Source of the DNA: an uncultured bacterium
GTDB taxonomy: Bacteria; Actinomycetota; Coriobacteriia; Coriobacteriales; Coriobacteriaceae
DNA: 45,535 nucleotides
Assembly (NCBI GenBank): GCA_905215445.1
Contig: CAJMPZ010000012.1
Span: 1-45,535 of the forward strand
Reading direction: 5' to 3'
In this document: positions 30,191 through 38,591 of the stretch, one piece after another
Layout of the letters: every line of letters starts with the position of its first letter
How positions within the stretch are numbered: the stretch's first letter is position 1
Notes under the pieces: model-generated
The model's input: only the letters and a program-made list of their open reading frames with translations
What the model was told of the DNA's origin: nothing
Databases searched by the model: none
Translations under genes and position numbers: made by a program

Positions 30191-30706
30191 CTATACGAGC
30201 GACAGATCGCCCGTGCCCGCAACGCAACCGCGGCGTAGGCCTTCGGCGAGGTCGGCGCGGGAGCGGTTTCCGGAAACGAGGTCCTGGATCCAAGCGTAGT
30301 ACTGGTTGTCTTTGGGCTCCGGGCTGTCGGACAGCACGACCGGAGTGCCGACGAGCCTTAGAACGGACAACGCAAAGACAAGGCTGGTGCGTTTATTACC
30401 GTCCTCAAAGATGTGGTCCTTGACCATGTGCTCGGCAACGTAGGTGACCTGGTCAAAGATGTCTGCGAAGCGATCGGCCGGCGATTGGCCGAATATCGTA
30501 CAGAATGCACCCGCAAGCACGGACTCGACGCGCCCAAGCTCAAGCGCGGCCCGGTCGCCTGCGGTATCGGTCGTATAGCAGCGCCCGATCGTCATCAGCG
30601 TGTTGTGTAGGCGCATCACGGCCGCTGCCATGACCTCGAGCGAACCGGCATCATCGAGCACGAGCGGCGCAAGCGGATGCGCCCGGCGTGGCGCGACCGC
30701 CATCAT
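30191..30706 (-). CDS. Fic/Doc-family toxin-like protein
   Basis: 171 aa. Fic enzymes transfer nucleotide phosphates (AMP or others) to target proteins; Doc phosphorylates EF-Tu. The active-site loop is HIFEDGNKRT, close to the consensus HxFx(D/E)GNxR with the catalytic His and Asn-Lys-Arg, preceded by a helix YVAEHMVKD. The start overlaps the stop of the 73-aa gene by 4 nt, as in two-gene toxin-antitoxin units. An inhibitory (S/T)xxxE(G/N) motif was not found with certainty in either protein. Confidence 0.8.
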   Translation of the reverse strand: MMAVAPRRAHPLAPLVLDDAGSLEVMAAAVMRLHNTLMTIGRCYTTDTAGDRAALELGRVESVLAGAFCTIFGQSPADRFADIFDQVTYVAEHMVKDHIFEDGNKRTSLVFALSVLRLVGTPVVLSDSPEPKDNQYYAWIQDLVSGNRSRADLAEGLRRGCVAGTGDLSLV

Positions 30707-30924
30707 GAGTTCTCCAAGAGCCTGAGTGCGTTGGGCATGTCCGCAATAGTTGACTGAATGGCCTCGTCGATCAGGGCGATGCTGTCCAGATCATCGGGTA
30801 AAGTACGGGGTGCTTTCGGCACGATAGGGTCGGTTGCGTCTGCTGTACAGTTGTCAAAAGTCATGCTTTCAGGATAATTGCTGCAACAACTATCAGGGCA
30901 TGTCGTTGCATTTAACGTTTTCAT
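30703..30924 (-). CDS. Small partner of the Fic-like gene
   Basis: ATG at 30924 has AAGGA upstream. 73 aa, acidic and Pro-rich in the middle, ending in a helical segment (LDSIALIDEAIQSTIADMPNALRLLENS). It overlaps the Fic-like gene by 4 nt. I do not recognise a family. Position and size suggest an antitoxin. Three Cys in CPDSCCSNY are unusual. Confidence 0.6.
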   Translation of the reverse strand: MKTLNATTCPDSCCSNYPESMTFDNCTADATDPIVPKAPRTLPDDLDSIALIDEAIQSTIADMPNALRLLENS

Positions 30925-31007
30925 CACGCCGTCCTTCTGCTGACTGAATCCGAGCGTTTAACCCGGGCATTTCGACCATGCAACCTAAATTGATATTCTT
31001 GAGGCAA

Positions 31008-31322
31008 TCAATCATCGCTGTCCAAGCGTCTAGATGTCAGGTCGAAAACCTTGACCTTGTCCCTTGCACCTATTGCGATGATTTGAACTACTTCGGCGTG
31101 CCCGTCGCGGATGCGATAAATTACGCGAATGCCATCAGTACGAAACTTAAGTTCCCTACAACCTGCAAGAAGACCCGAAAGCGGCTTGCCAATTTCATCG
31201 GCCCGAAGTGCAAGGCGCGCAATACCTTTGTCCGCCATAGCGCGAACCGAGCCATCGAGTGACAGATACTCTTTCTCGGCAGTCTTGTCGTAAAACTCAA
31301 CCTTAAACCTAGCCACGCTCAC
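31008..31322 (-). CDS. RelE/HigB-type toxin
   Basis: 104 aa. The RelE superfamily fold is suggested by FYDKTAEKEYLSLDGSVRA, then LSGLLAGCRELKFRTDGIRVIYRIRDG and VVQIIAIGARDKVKVFDLTSRRL. Arg residues in the middle and end match mRNA-cleaving or gyrase-poisoning relatives, but the target cannot be told. The start overlaps the stop of the antitoxin gene by 4 nt, and both share the promoter at 31721. Confidence 0.82.
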   Translation of the reverse strand: MSVARFKVEFYDKTAEKEYLSLDGSVRAMADKGIARLALRADEIGKPLSGLLAGCRELKFRTDGIRVIYRIRDGHAEVVQIIAIGARDKVKVFDLTSRRLDSDD

Positions 31323-31687
31323 TCGAACAGCTCCTCGTCGGAAATGGGATCGGTTGCCTCGGCTTCTAGCACGGCCTCGAACCTCTCACGTCCCGCGGTA
31401 TCGGAGAACGGAATGCCCTTGCGATTCGAATCAGTGTCGCCCTGCGCGAGCCTTGCAGCGGCTATAGCGTGCAGGCGCTCCTCTCGGAGCTGTTCGAGTT
31501 CGACCGCCATCGCTTCGAACTCGTCGAAGCCAACGATAACAGTATCGATGCCATCGTTCCTGTCTGAAACAAATTGCGGTTCTCTTCGAGCGCGACGTCT
31601 CGCTTCGCCAAAATTTTTGCTTGCCTGTGTCGAAGTCAGCACCTGTTCGCGTCCGAAAACGAGCCTCTTGTCTATCACGGCAACCAT
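31319..31687 (-). CDS. Phd/YefM-type antitoxin
   Basis: 122 aa. N-terminal DNA-binding part TSTQASKNFGEARRRARREPQFVSDRNDGIDTVIVGFDEFEAM is typical of Phd/YefM antitoxins, followed by a C-terminal acidic, flexible part that would wrap the toxin. AAAGGAGG lies 7 nt before the ATG at 31687. It probably represses the promoter just upstream, where two palindromes lie. Confidence 0.82.
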   Translation of the reverse strand: MVAVIDKRLVFGREQVLTSTQASKNFGEARRRARREPQFVSDRNDGIDTVIVGFDEFEAMAVELEQLREERLHAIAAARLAQGDTDSNRKGIPFSDTAGRERFEAVLEAEATDPISDEELFE

Positions 31688-31712
31688 AGCAACCTCCTTT
31701 AAAATCTGTCTC

Positions 31713-31750
31713 TAATACGTATTATAGTTTCATTTAAATACGTACGTAAA
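31713..31750 (-). promoter_or_regulatory. Promoter with two palindromic operators of the RelE/Phd unit
   Basis: Minus strand TTTACG (31745-31750), 18 nt, TATAAT (31721-31726). The perfect palindrome TAATACGTATTA (31713-31724) overlaps the -10, and TACGTACGTA (31739-31748) overlaps the -35 edge. This is the usual layout for an autorepressed toxin-antitoxin promoter. Confidence 0.7.
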
Positions 31751-31857
31751 GGAAAGCTAAAAAGCAATATTCTTACTATTGATTGTTTCGGATGAACAGG
31801 GTTTCGAATCGTACTCCAGAGCAACCGGTTGCCTGACAGGGTCTTCGATGGCGCAGT

Positions 31858-32118
31858 TTAGGGTCTTTGCGAGCGCCAATGCCGAAGAGACCGAGGCACG
31901 GCGTAGGTCGAGTCGGATCCGCTCGTAGAGCTGTATAGCGCGAAGTAAACCCCGATTGGGTGGCGAGCTATTTTTGCGTTAGACCGGCTGGGCTTTCCCG
32001 TGGCTATTAACGCGTCCCCATCGCGGATGGCCTTTAGGCTCTCAACGTTGAGTACAACGGGAGGATTAGGTAGCAGGATGGTATTCGCAAACTCATCGTC
32101 CCGCACATGTTGCTTCAT
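31858..32118 (-). pseudogene. Remnant of a RelB/DinJ-type antitoxin
   Basis: A frame from ATG 32118 (MKQHVRDDEFANT) overlaps the end of the nucleotidyltransferase gene. Its middle, NVESLKAIRDGDALIATGKPSR, closely parallels NAESLEAIREGDAFLASGKKGR in the intact DinJ-like antitoxin at 38108, so it is a related C-terminal piece. The N-terminal DNA-binding part (TIRVDDDLK) is missing and the last ~40 residues look like read-through. No toxin gene follows it. Confidence 0.5.
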
Positions 32119-32404
32119 AGATACGCACCTCATCTTGCTCGATGCTTTTGCGGAAGGGCAGGCCCATGTGCTCTGGTGGGTTGGTGACGATTTCAACCTT
32201 TCGTCCAAGTTCCTTCTCGAGCTCATGGGAGAGTTCGTAAAGCGTGCCGAACGTCATGGTGTTGCCGCAGATTAGGCGCAAGTCAATATCGCTATCGGGC
32301 GTTTGCTCGCCTCGGGCAAACGAGCCAAATAAAAATGCTTCGCTGACGTCGTATTGAGCCAGCACGCGGGATACCGCGGATGATATGTAATCAAATGAAA
32401 TCAT
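32093..32404 (-). CDS. Minimal nucleotidyltransferase (MNT/MntA-type)
   Basis: 103 aa with the polymerase-beta-like signature LFGSFARGEQTPDSDIDLRL (GSF-ARG then D-x-D). In MntA-HepT toxin-antitoxin pairs, proteins like this AMPylate a HEPN toxin. No HEPN gene is next to it here. The start overlaps the stop of the 132-aa gene by 4 nt. The final residues (YEATCAGR) may be changed by the rearrangement that left the RelB fragment downstream. Confidence 0.8.
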   Translation of the reverse strand: MISFDYISSAVSRVLAQYDVSEAFLFGSFARGEQTPDSDIDLRLICGNTMTFGTLYELSHELEKELGRKVEIVTNPPEHMGLPFRKSIEQDEVRIYEATCAGR

Positions 32405-32799
32405 GTCTCAATTGGGCGATTAACAGTAGAACGTCCGAGGGCCAGCGCCGAAACCGCCGGTCTGGCTTTTTGCCGTTCTGCAAGCTCGAAGATAAACGGA
32501 GCGTTTGATCTAACGAACTCGGTCAAAAAATCCAGATCGTCAGTAGAAAATCCTTCGACATTAAACCATTTGACTACAGGCAGAAAGCATTCAGCGTGGT
32601 CAAAGCTAAAATCAACCGGATGCTCGACGGCTACGCGAACGGTCCCGTCATCTCTTGTCTCTGAGTAGGCAAGCTGAGTGTCGTCATCTAGCTGAACATA
32701 GCTCCAAAGCATTTCTACCTCGTATACGACTTTTTGAGTTAAAAGCCTGCCCCCCAACGCGGGATGAATCGCACTAGTTGCCCGACCCAAATACGTCAT
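32401..32799 (-). CDS. 132-aa protein upstream of the nucleotidyltransferase
   Basis: Central strands TQKVVYEVEMLWSYVQLDDDTQLAYSETRDDGTVRVAVEHP, then FDHAECFLPVVKWFNVEGFSTDDLDFLTEF and a helix PFIFELAER. The ATG at 32799 overlaps the end of the frameshifted small gene upstream. It is translationally linked (ATGA) to the nucleotidyltransferase. I do not recognise a named domain; the pairing suggests a functional partner. Confidence 0.65.
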   Translation of the reverse strand: MTYLGRATSAIHPALGGRLLTQKVVYEVEMLWSYVQLDDDTQLAYSETRDDGTVRVAVEHPVDFSFDHAECFLPVVKWFNVEGFSTDDLDFLTEFVRSNAPFIFELAERQKARPAVSALALGRSTVNRPIET

Positions 32800-32964
32800 C
32801 TATAAGATCAGGTAAGTCTGTCCATACTTGATAGGCGACAACGTTGTCCGGATTCATTTCTCTTGCACGACGTTTATTATCCGTATTGTGCTTTGCGGCA
32901 TTGGTCAAAGCTTGGTCCTTTTGCCATCAATCATTTCAAGATTTACAGACTTGAACTTAGACAT
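32774..32964 (-). pseudogene. Small gene (about 63 aa) with a -1 frameshift in an A-run
   Basis: ATG at 32964 (MSKFKSVNLEMIDGK) has AGAGGT upstream and soon hits TGA. One extra A in the AAAA run near 32921-32924 would continue the frame as KDQALTNAAKHNTDNKRRAREMNPDN ... DLPDLIDDVFG to the TAG at 32774-32776. That end overlaps the ATG of the next gene, as in an intact operon. Either a real inactivating deletion or a sequencing error. Confidence 0.55.
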
Positions 32965-33290
32965 AGACGACCTCTTGGGTCGGTGGTCTTTAATACGCCT
33001 AGGTCCGTTCTTTGTATTCCTGGCCAGCCCGTTATTCAGCATATAGCTCAGTATTCTCTTATGGCTTCTACTATCGTTGCCGTTTGAGAAAAAGCAACAG
33101 TCGGTTTGTTTCCGCCATGCAGCGTTGAGCGTTTCCGGATTTGAGAATTTGGCCACTACGACGACGATATCAAGAACGGTCGTTCCAACAGTGTCGTCCA
33201 TGACGGCGATTTTGATAGAAGGGAAATCGTTTGTTGCTTTTAATGATATCCATGTTAAAAGTAACGTAGTCAACGAATAGGGAGAATTAA
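32965..33290. other. Gene-poor gap before the 1219-aa gene
   Basis: No confident gene. A minus-strand frame continues upstream of MSKFKSV (with KRILSYMLNNGLARN) but lacks a convincing start. The last part, AT-rich, should hold the promoter of the 1219-aa gene, whose AGGGAG site is at 33279-33284. Confidence 0.4.
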
Positions 33291-36200
33291 ATGAGCGTGA
33301 ACAAAGACGGCGGGATTTCAAATATCCAATCACTTTATTGCCAGGGATGCATCGAGGCTGCGGAGAAGATCATTTCTTACATCGGCCAGTTTGATATCGA
33401 AAGCGTTGCTTGCGCCGTATTCTGTATCAATTCCTGGCATGAGAACAGATCTTGTCAAACTAATGTATACGCACTCAACGCTGCATTACTCGCTGTCAGC
33501 GATTTTGGGACAAATCAAATCGCAGACTACGAAGAGCTCTCAAAATTTTTCACTCATGTTAAGAATACTCTTCCGACGCCAACCATATTTGAGGATGAGA
33601 TCGTACCAATAATGGGACAAACCTTGATTCATTTTAAGGGTAAATGGAGGAAGGCGTTACACGGCTGTGGAGCTACGCTCGAATATCCAAGGCTTTGCTT
33701 CGCCGATGCCATTATTGATGAACCTCGTGAAATTAAAGAGTTTAATGAGTTGCTTGATTATGTCGACGCCATGTCTCAAGCGTTGGGAGGTGGAGGATGG
33801 GAGGGATCAAACTCGATTCCCGATGAAATGAAAATTCCGCCTTATGAATACTGGCACCAGACGTATAAATGGATGAATGCTAACCCTATTAGTCCCATTT
33901 CAGCTAATACCATAGCGGCAATACAAAAGTCGACAGACTATATTGAAAACAAGTGCTTTGTGATGAACGGTAGTAAACCGATTCCTTTATTCTGCCCTTC
34001 AATTCTCCAAGATTATATATCTCATATTATTAAGGATAAGCAGGCGGATGAGTATCGAAATGCCATTGATATCACCCTACTGAATCAGGCCCGATTCAAT
34101 TATGACTCGGTTGAACAAAGGGGCAGCTCCGTTCTGACTTTTCCCCTCTTTAAATTAAACGGCGAGCCTATTGAAAGATGCCCAGCTACATTTTTAATCA
34201 TCGACGGAGAAAACAGACTAGCGCTTTTTTACAATGCTGCCTGCGTCCGTAGTGATAGCGGGCTGGTGAATCTCAGGTCTCTCTTTAGCCAGGAAGAGAA
34301 TGCTCTTGAGATTTTAGATTATCTCAAACACAATGGGCAGCGAAGAAAGCTCGTAGTCAGCCGGCCGAACACTCTCGAGTTCACGGTTGTTGCATATCAC
34401 GATAATGTTGACATGAATTTAGGCTTCCGGACTGAGATGAGATCTGATGTTGCCGACTATGACTGTGGCGCAGCGGATCTCATGGCCATCCTGATGGCTG
34501 CCAATAGCGCTAGCGAAATCTGCTCATTTTTCCATTCTGTAGCAACGTCTCCGACAACGTTGCTGAGTCCTTTTGTTGCGGCGAGCGATTATTTTATCGT
34601 TTGGATGGCCAACAATCGGCAAATTCTGGATGGCGTAGAGGACCGAGATGCAGGAATAACATTGGCCTTGGACTACAACGAAACTGACGGTTTTTTTGCA
34701 GAATATTTTCGCAATAGTGTTATAGATTTCCCCTTTGATCGTTGCGGAAAGTGGATTTTGGGCTCTCCGTATGCGTTCACCTTTAGAAAAAATGAGCGCG
34801 GCTTTATTGAGATCATAGGCAAAAGTGACCACCAGAGCTTTGGATTGACAAAGCGGCTTCTGGACATGAATGGCGAACCGTGCTTCATTCACTTGGGAGC
34901 GTCTATAGAGAGCGCAAGGGATGTGCCTCCCATGATTCTTGAGCAGGGTGCCTCCGTGCTGCCCCTGTTTGAGGATTTATTGATGTGTCTAGTATTGGAT
35001 GCTGAGCCTGAGATTGCATCGCTGATTTCAGGAAAAGGTTATCTCGAACTTATCTATGTTATGCCCGGAGGTGCCGCGGCAAATTCTCTGCCCACGGTAG
35101 ACGAACAGTTGGGTATTAAAGCGTTTTATACCGAAATGAAACACAGCACGGTGTTCTACAGCGTTGATAGTGAAACATTCATAAATGCCATTTCAAGAGC
35201 TCAAGACAGAAGCACTGAAATGCGCTTTGCTTGGGGTATTCTTTCACCTGTCAGATGTAGCTATTCAGACTCCATGGATTCATTGGCACAAAAGTTAACG
35301 CATCTTGCACAAGGCCAAAAGATGGTAGATGCGGAAAGCCTTGCTCTTCCCTATATCTGGAGATATGGGATTGAAAAACCAGCTCTGACCGAGACCTCCA
35401 AAGTCGCTGCCTTAAAAGCAGTGGCGTATGCAATTGACGATGAAAACGTTAAATCCGGGCGCTATTTTGGATCCGCCGCAAATGATGTGATTAGAAAATT
35501 CCAGAAAGCGCTAAGCACGACATTTGAAAATGGGCTAATGCAATTCGATAGAAAGGATTTGCTGAAAAAATTCTACGACATCCTAGCGAATTCATCTCAT
35601 ACCTTCTATGTCAACACGGTTAGGTATGGCTCTTTTTCGAATCTGCAAGATGAAGAAGAGAAGAGGGTTTACGCAACGATTTTTGAACAAAGAGAAGATT
35701 CACGGTATGAGATTCGGGCTGCCAGGTTTTCAGTCGAGACGTTGCTTACCCTCTCTTCTCATGGAAGTCGAATCGCTAATTCAGACGAGGTTGCAAAACT
35801 TGTAGCTATTGGCGGCCAACTTCTCTCGGCATCTGAAGTTGCTGACATGCTAATGTTTGAGCCTAAGGGAATGGGTGTGGAAATTGCTGAAAACTGCGTC
35901 GCCACTTTAATTGAGGATGAAGGAATTCTTGAGGAAGCTCGCGCTCTTAAAAGCCGCCAACTCCGCGATGAGGGTCACGCTGGGTCAAATTCTACGGAAG
36001 ATGCGAAATATATCCAATTGGCTAAAGATGCTTTTGAGGAAGACACGGGCGTATCTTTCAATTGTTTTCTCGATGTTCTCAATAGTCTTGCGCTCGGCTG
36101 CCCTTCGAATTTTGAAGGGGATTACGTCTCGTCTAATGTCTTATCTATTGAAAGCTCGTCTTTGGCCAATTTCGTCAAACAAGATCTTTTGAACAACTAT

Positions 36201-36950
36201 ACCGATGAAACGATTGGCGATGCTCTTGATTTCCTCACGCTTGATAATGAAAAGTTAAAAGAGATAGACGGCAAGTCATACGATTATCTGCCTTTTGGTA
36301 ATACAAAAAATCGCTTAAATAGACTTGAGCTGAAGCCCATTATCAATGATGACGGACAGTTTGTGTATTCACCGATTTGCATGGGTCTGCTTAAAGAACG
36401 ATGGGTTCGTGGCTTAGCGGAAAGATTTTTGCCAGCGAAGCTCGCGTTTCCGTCATTAAATAAAGTTATGGAAAGCTGGAAGCATCTTTATGAAAAGGCG
36501 CTTGAATCAGATGTTCAGGATTGCTTTCTTAAGGCTGGGTTCCTACGCAAGCATGTCTATAGAGGAGTTGATCTTTGCAAGAAGGGGGACCATCCGCAAT
36601 ATCTTGGGGATTACGATGGCCTAGCGTATGACCCAGTAACAGAAACGGTGTGGGTTATCGAGTGTAAAGAATTCGAGAAAATAGAATCCGCTTTTGATTA
36701 CATGCAGCTTCAGCAGCGATGGTTTGGAAAAGAAGGGAAGCTGCTTAAATATGAGCGGCGGATAAAATATCTGCAGGAACATCTAGTAGAAGTGGCTGCA
36801 GATTTGGGCTTCAACCACACTGGAAAACTGCGAATACGCGCTTACCTTGTGAGCAATAAGCTATTCATGAACGTTCTTGGGCAGTCAAATTTCCAAGTTA
36901 TTACGTTATCCGAACTTGGGTCTCTACTTGAGAATGAAAATGGAGCGTAA
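33291..36950 (+). CDS. 1219-aa protein with C-terminal PD-(D/E)XK-like motif, candidate defence effector
   Basis: AGGGAG lies 6 nt before the ATG. Most of the protein is of no family I recognise and has no obvious P-loop, helicase or transmembrane motif. The C-terminal ~150 aa look like a restriction-type nuclease core: a YDGLAYD strand with Asp ~1109, then VWVIECKEF (Glu 1124, Lys 1126, giving D-x14-E-x-K), followed by a QLQQRWFG helix and later strands. The gene is AT-rich compared with the core genome and lies alone on the + strand between toxin-antitoxin remnants and wall-protein genes. Its size, composition and neighbours suit a single-gene anti-phage protein, but this is inference. Confidence 0.65.
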   Translation: MSVNKDGGISNIQSLYCQGCIEAAEKIISYIGQFDIESVACAVFCINSWHENRSCQTNVYALNAALLAVSDFGTNQIADYEELSKFFTHVKNTLPTPTIFEDEIVPIMGQTLIHFKGKWRKALHGCGATLEYPRLCFADAIIDEPREIKEFNELLDYVDAMSQALGGGGWEGSNSIPDEMKIPPYEYWHQTYKWMNANPISPISANTIAAIQKSTDYIENKCFVMNGSKPIPLFCPSILQDYISHIIKDKQADEYRNAIDITLLNQARFNYDSVEQRGSSVLTFPLFKLNGEPIERCPATFLIIDGENRLALFYNAACVRSDSGLVNLRSLFSQEENALEILDYLKHNGQRRKLVVSRPNTLEFTVVAYHDNVDMNLGFRTEMRSDVADYDCGAADLMAILMAANSASEICSFFHSVATSPTTLLSPFVAASDYFIVWMANNRQILDGVEDRDAGITLALDYNETDGFFAEYFRNSVIDFPFDRCGKWILGSPYAFTFRKNERGFIEIIGKSDHQSFGLTKRLLDMNGEPCFIHLGASIESARDVPPMILEQGASVLPLFEDLLMCLVLDAEPEIASLISGKGYLELIYVMPGGAAANSLPTVDEQLGIKAFYTEMKHSTVFYSVDSETFINAISRAQDRSTEMRFAWGILSPVRCSYSDSMDSLAQKLTHLAQGQKMVDAESLALPYIWRYGIEKPALTETSKVAALKAVAYAIDDENVKSGRYFGSAANDVIRKFQKALSTTFENGLMQFDRKDLLKKFYDILANSSHTFYVNTVRYGSFSNLQDEEEKRVYATIFEQREDSRYEIRAARFSVETLLTLSSHGSRIANSDEVAKLVAIGGQLLSASEVADMLMFEPKGMGVEIAENCVATLIEDEGILEEARALKSRQLRDEGHAGSNSTEDAKYIQLAKDAFEEDTGVSFNCFLDVLNSLALGCPSNFEGDYVSSNVLSIESSSLANFVKQDLLNNYTDETIGDALDFLTLDNEKLKEIDGKSYDYLPFGNTKNRLNRLELKPIINDDGQFVYSPICMGLLKERWVRGLAERFLPAKLAFPSLNKVMESWKHLYEKALESDVQDCFLKAGFLRKHVYRGVDLCKKGDHPQYLGDYDGLAYDPVTETVWVIECKEFEKIESAFDYMQLQQRWFGKEGKLLKYERRIKYLQEHLVEVAADLGFNHTGKLRIRAYLVSNKLFMNVLGQSNFQVITLSELGSLLENENGA

Positions 36951-37013
36951 ATAACCCGGATTCGTAGCCCGTGGGCTTGGTATTCGAATGAGGACAAGCG
37001 CCTGGATTGTGTC

Positions 37014-37722
37014 TCAGCAGCAATATGCGTTACCTAGAAGCGCTAATCTCAGTAGGAATAACATGGAGGGCGCGATAATCCAGTTGCTGTCACTGGTCTT
37101 TGGGAGCGCTGCCGTAGTCTTGGTAGCGGACTTGGGCTTGGATGGCGTGGACGCCTTGGTCATGGTCACCGTCGTTTTGGTGCCCGTAGTCGTGGTTGTC
37201 TTTAACGTGGAGGCCGCGGGCTTCACTGCAGGATCCGCACCGGGTTGTGCCGCAGCAGGGTCGGTAAAACCGGCAGGCTCACCCGTCCCACCGACAGGCA
37301 CGTCGTTCCCGTCGGTCTCCCCCGCCGGCGTCGTGGCACCCTCGGGTTCAATCAACACATGTGCAGCCGGCAGGTGTCACAAACTACGCGAACACAAGCG
37401 ATCCGCTCGTGCACGCGACTCCGCTATCGGCACCGATCGCATCAAGCCACGAGACATCGACGGAAAGTCGGCAGCCGGCCGTGCCATCGCCAAGACCTGC
37501 GTCCTACAGACACACACCATAAACGCGCACGCCCACTCCGGGGCCGGCGCCGATGGCTGCGCCCGCGTAGTCGTTAAGCTCCAGATGGTCGGCATCGGTC
37601 CAGATCCAGCCAGGGCCCGACACGCCCGGCTCGTAGTACGTCGCGCCCGCGATGATGAGGCTCTCCGCGCCCGCGGAATAAGAAGGCCCGCCCAGCAAAA
37701 CGCATAGGCAGGCAATCGTCAT
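37014..37722 (-). pseudogene. Ruined LPXTG-like wall protein, paralogue of 38592-39686
   Basis: The start (MTIACLCVLLGGPSYSAGAESLIIAGATYYEP) matches the intact gene's signal region. Then about 110 residues are missing: AAIGA joins directly to GPGVGVRVYGVCL. A TAG replaces the Gln codon after VCL, a second TAG falls at FVTPAG, another deletion shifts the frame, and the end reads LPKTSDSNW instead of LPKTGDNNW before the membrane anchor. At least four inactivating changes can be seen, so the gene is dead. Confidence 0.85.
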
Positions 37723-37811
37723 TGCGCAGCAACATTTCCAACAAGATTGAGCAAATTGGATGCCATTAGGTTGAAATCCGGATAGTTTTGGTGGTTTCGA
37801 TATTAAGGGAA

Positions 37812-38111
37812 TTATCGGAACAGCTCATCATGGCTGCCAGTGCGTTCAAAGAAAGCTACCTCTTCGTTTGATGACCATATGACAAGCCAGTCGCCAGAGT
37901 TTGCTACGTGACATTCGTTTCGCCCTGCCCAGTTGCCGCTTAGCCGGTGCATATTATGACGTCGCTTTAATATGTCCATTGACTCAGGTGTATTCTGCAG
38001 CACCAGGTCAATTAGCTTTTGAAGCTCAGATAAATCCCATTTACGGCGCTTTGCTTTTTTCTTTAAATCTCGGGAGAAGGCTGCAGAGAACTCTGCGGTT
38101 AACGTGCTCAT
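37812..38111 (-). CDS. yafQ: YafQ-type toxin
   Basis: 99 aa, RelE superfamily mRNA interferase type. Conserved elements: FSRDLKKKAKRRKWDLSELQKLIDLVL, an NMHRLSGNWAGRNECHV segment with the Gly-x-x-Glu-Cys-His of YafQ-like proteins, and WLVIWSSNEEVAFFERTGSHDELF ending with the catalytic His. The start overlaps the antitoxin stop by 4 nt. Confidence 0.88.
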   Translation of the reverse strand: MSTLTAEFSAAFSRDLKKKAKRRKWDLSELQKLIDLVLQNTPESMDILKRRHNMHRLSGNWAGRNECHVANSGDWLVIWSSNEEVAFFERTGSHDELFR

Positions 38112-38383
38112 TGTGTCATCGCAGCAGCGATCAGATCGGCGCCATTGTCAAAGCGTCCTTTTTTGCCAGATGCAAGAAAAGCGTCCCCCTCGCGAATGGC
38201 CTCAAGGCTTTCGGCATTGGGCTCCTCAGGGGCAAAAGTCAACGGGATGCGATGGGTGTTGACCATTTGCTTGAAGAACGCGCGCGTCACGGACGACAAA
38301 TCAAGTCCATAGTAATCAGCCACTTCCGCCGCCTCGCGTTTGAGGTCGTCGTCAACCCTGATGGTTAATGTTGAGCTTGCCAT
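38108..38383 (-). CDS. dinJ: DinJ/RelB-type antitoxin
   Basis: ATG at 38383 (MASSTLTIRVDDDLK) has GAAAGG upstream; the longer frame has none. 91 aa: the N-terminal ribbon-helix-helix TLTIRVDDDLKREAAEVADYYGLDLSSVTRAFFKQM is typical, and the C-terminal half with NAESLEAIREGDAFLASGKK binds the toxin. It overlaps yafQ by 4 nt. Confidence 0.88.
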   Translation of the reverse strand: MASSTLTIRVDDDLKREAAEVADYYGLDLSSVTRAFFKQMVNTHRIPLTFAPEEPNAESLEAIREGDAFLASGKKGRFDNGADLIAAAMTQ

Positions 38384-38443
38384 TTTTAGACCTTTCAATC
38401 GCGTGAGTGTACCCTTAGTATAACGCACATACAATAGTGGATT

Positions 38444-38465
38444 ATGTAATTACAAGTAATTACAT
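38444..38465 (-). promoter_or_regulatory. 22-bp palindromic operator of the DinJ/YafQ unit
   Basis: Perfect palindrome ATGTAATTAC-AA-GTAATTACAT about 60 nt upstream of the antitoxin start. TATACT on the minus strand, closer to the gene, is a possible -10. This is the expected site for autorepression by the antitoxin. Confidence 0.65.
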
Positions 38466-38506
38466 AGTCATTTAAGTGGTATGGCACGTCATACATTGCA
38501 TACACG

Positions 38507-38541
38507 AAAAAGGCAACGCTCCCTATCCGGAAATGTTGCCC
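38507..38541 (-). terminator. Terminator after the LPKTG gene
   Basis: Minus strand GGGCAAC..GTTGCC stem with a run of five T after it, about 50 nt past the stop of the wall protein gene. Confidence 0.65.
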
Positions 38542-38591
38542 TTAAAGCTTCAACAGAGGTCTTGTATTGCAGCTAGGTGCGTCGCGCAGTC

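Noticed and set aside
32905..33333. 142-aa minus-strand frame reaching over the start of the 1219-aa gene
   Set aside because: No start with a ribosome site; only its end (from MSKFKSV) belongs to the small frameshifted gene.
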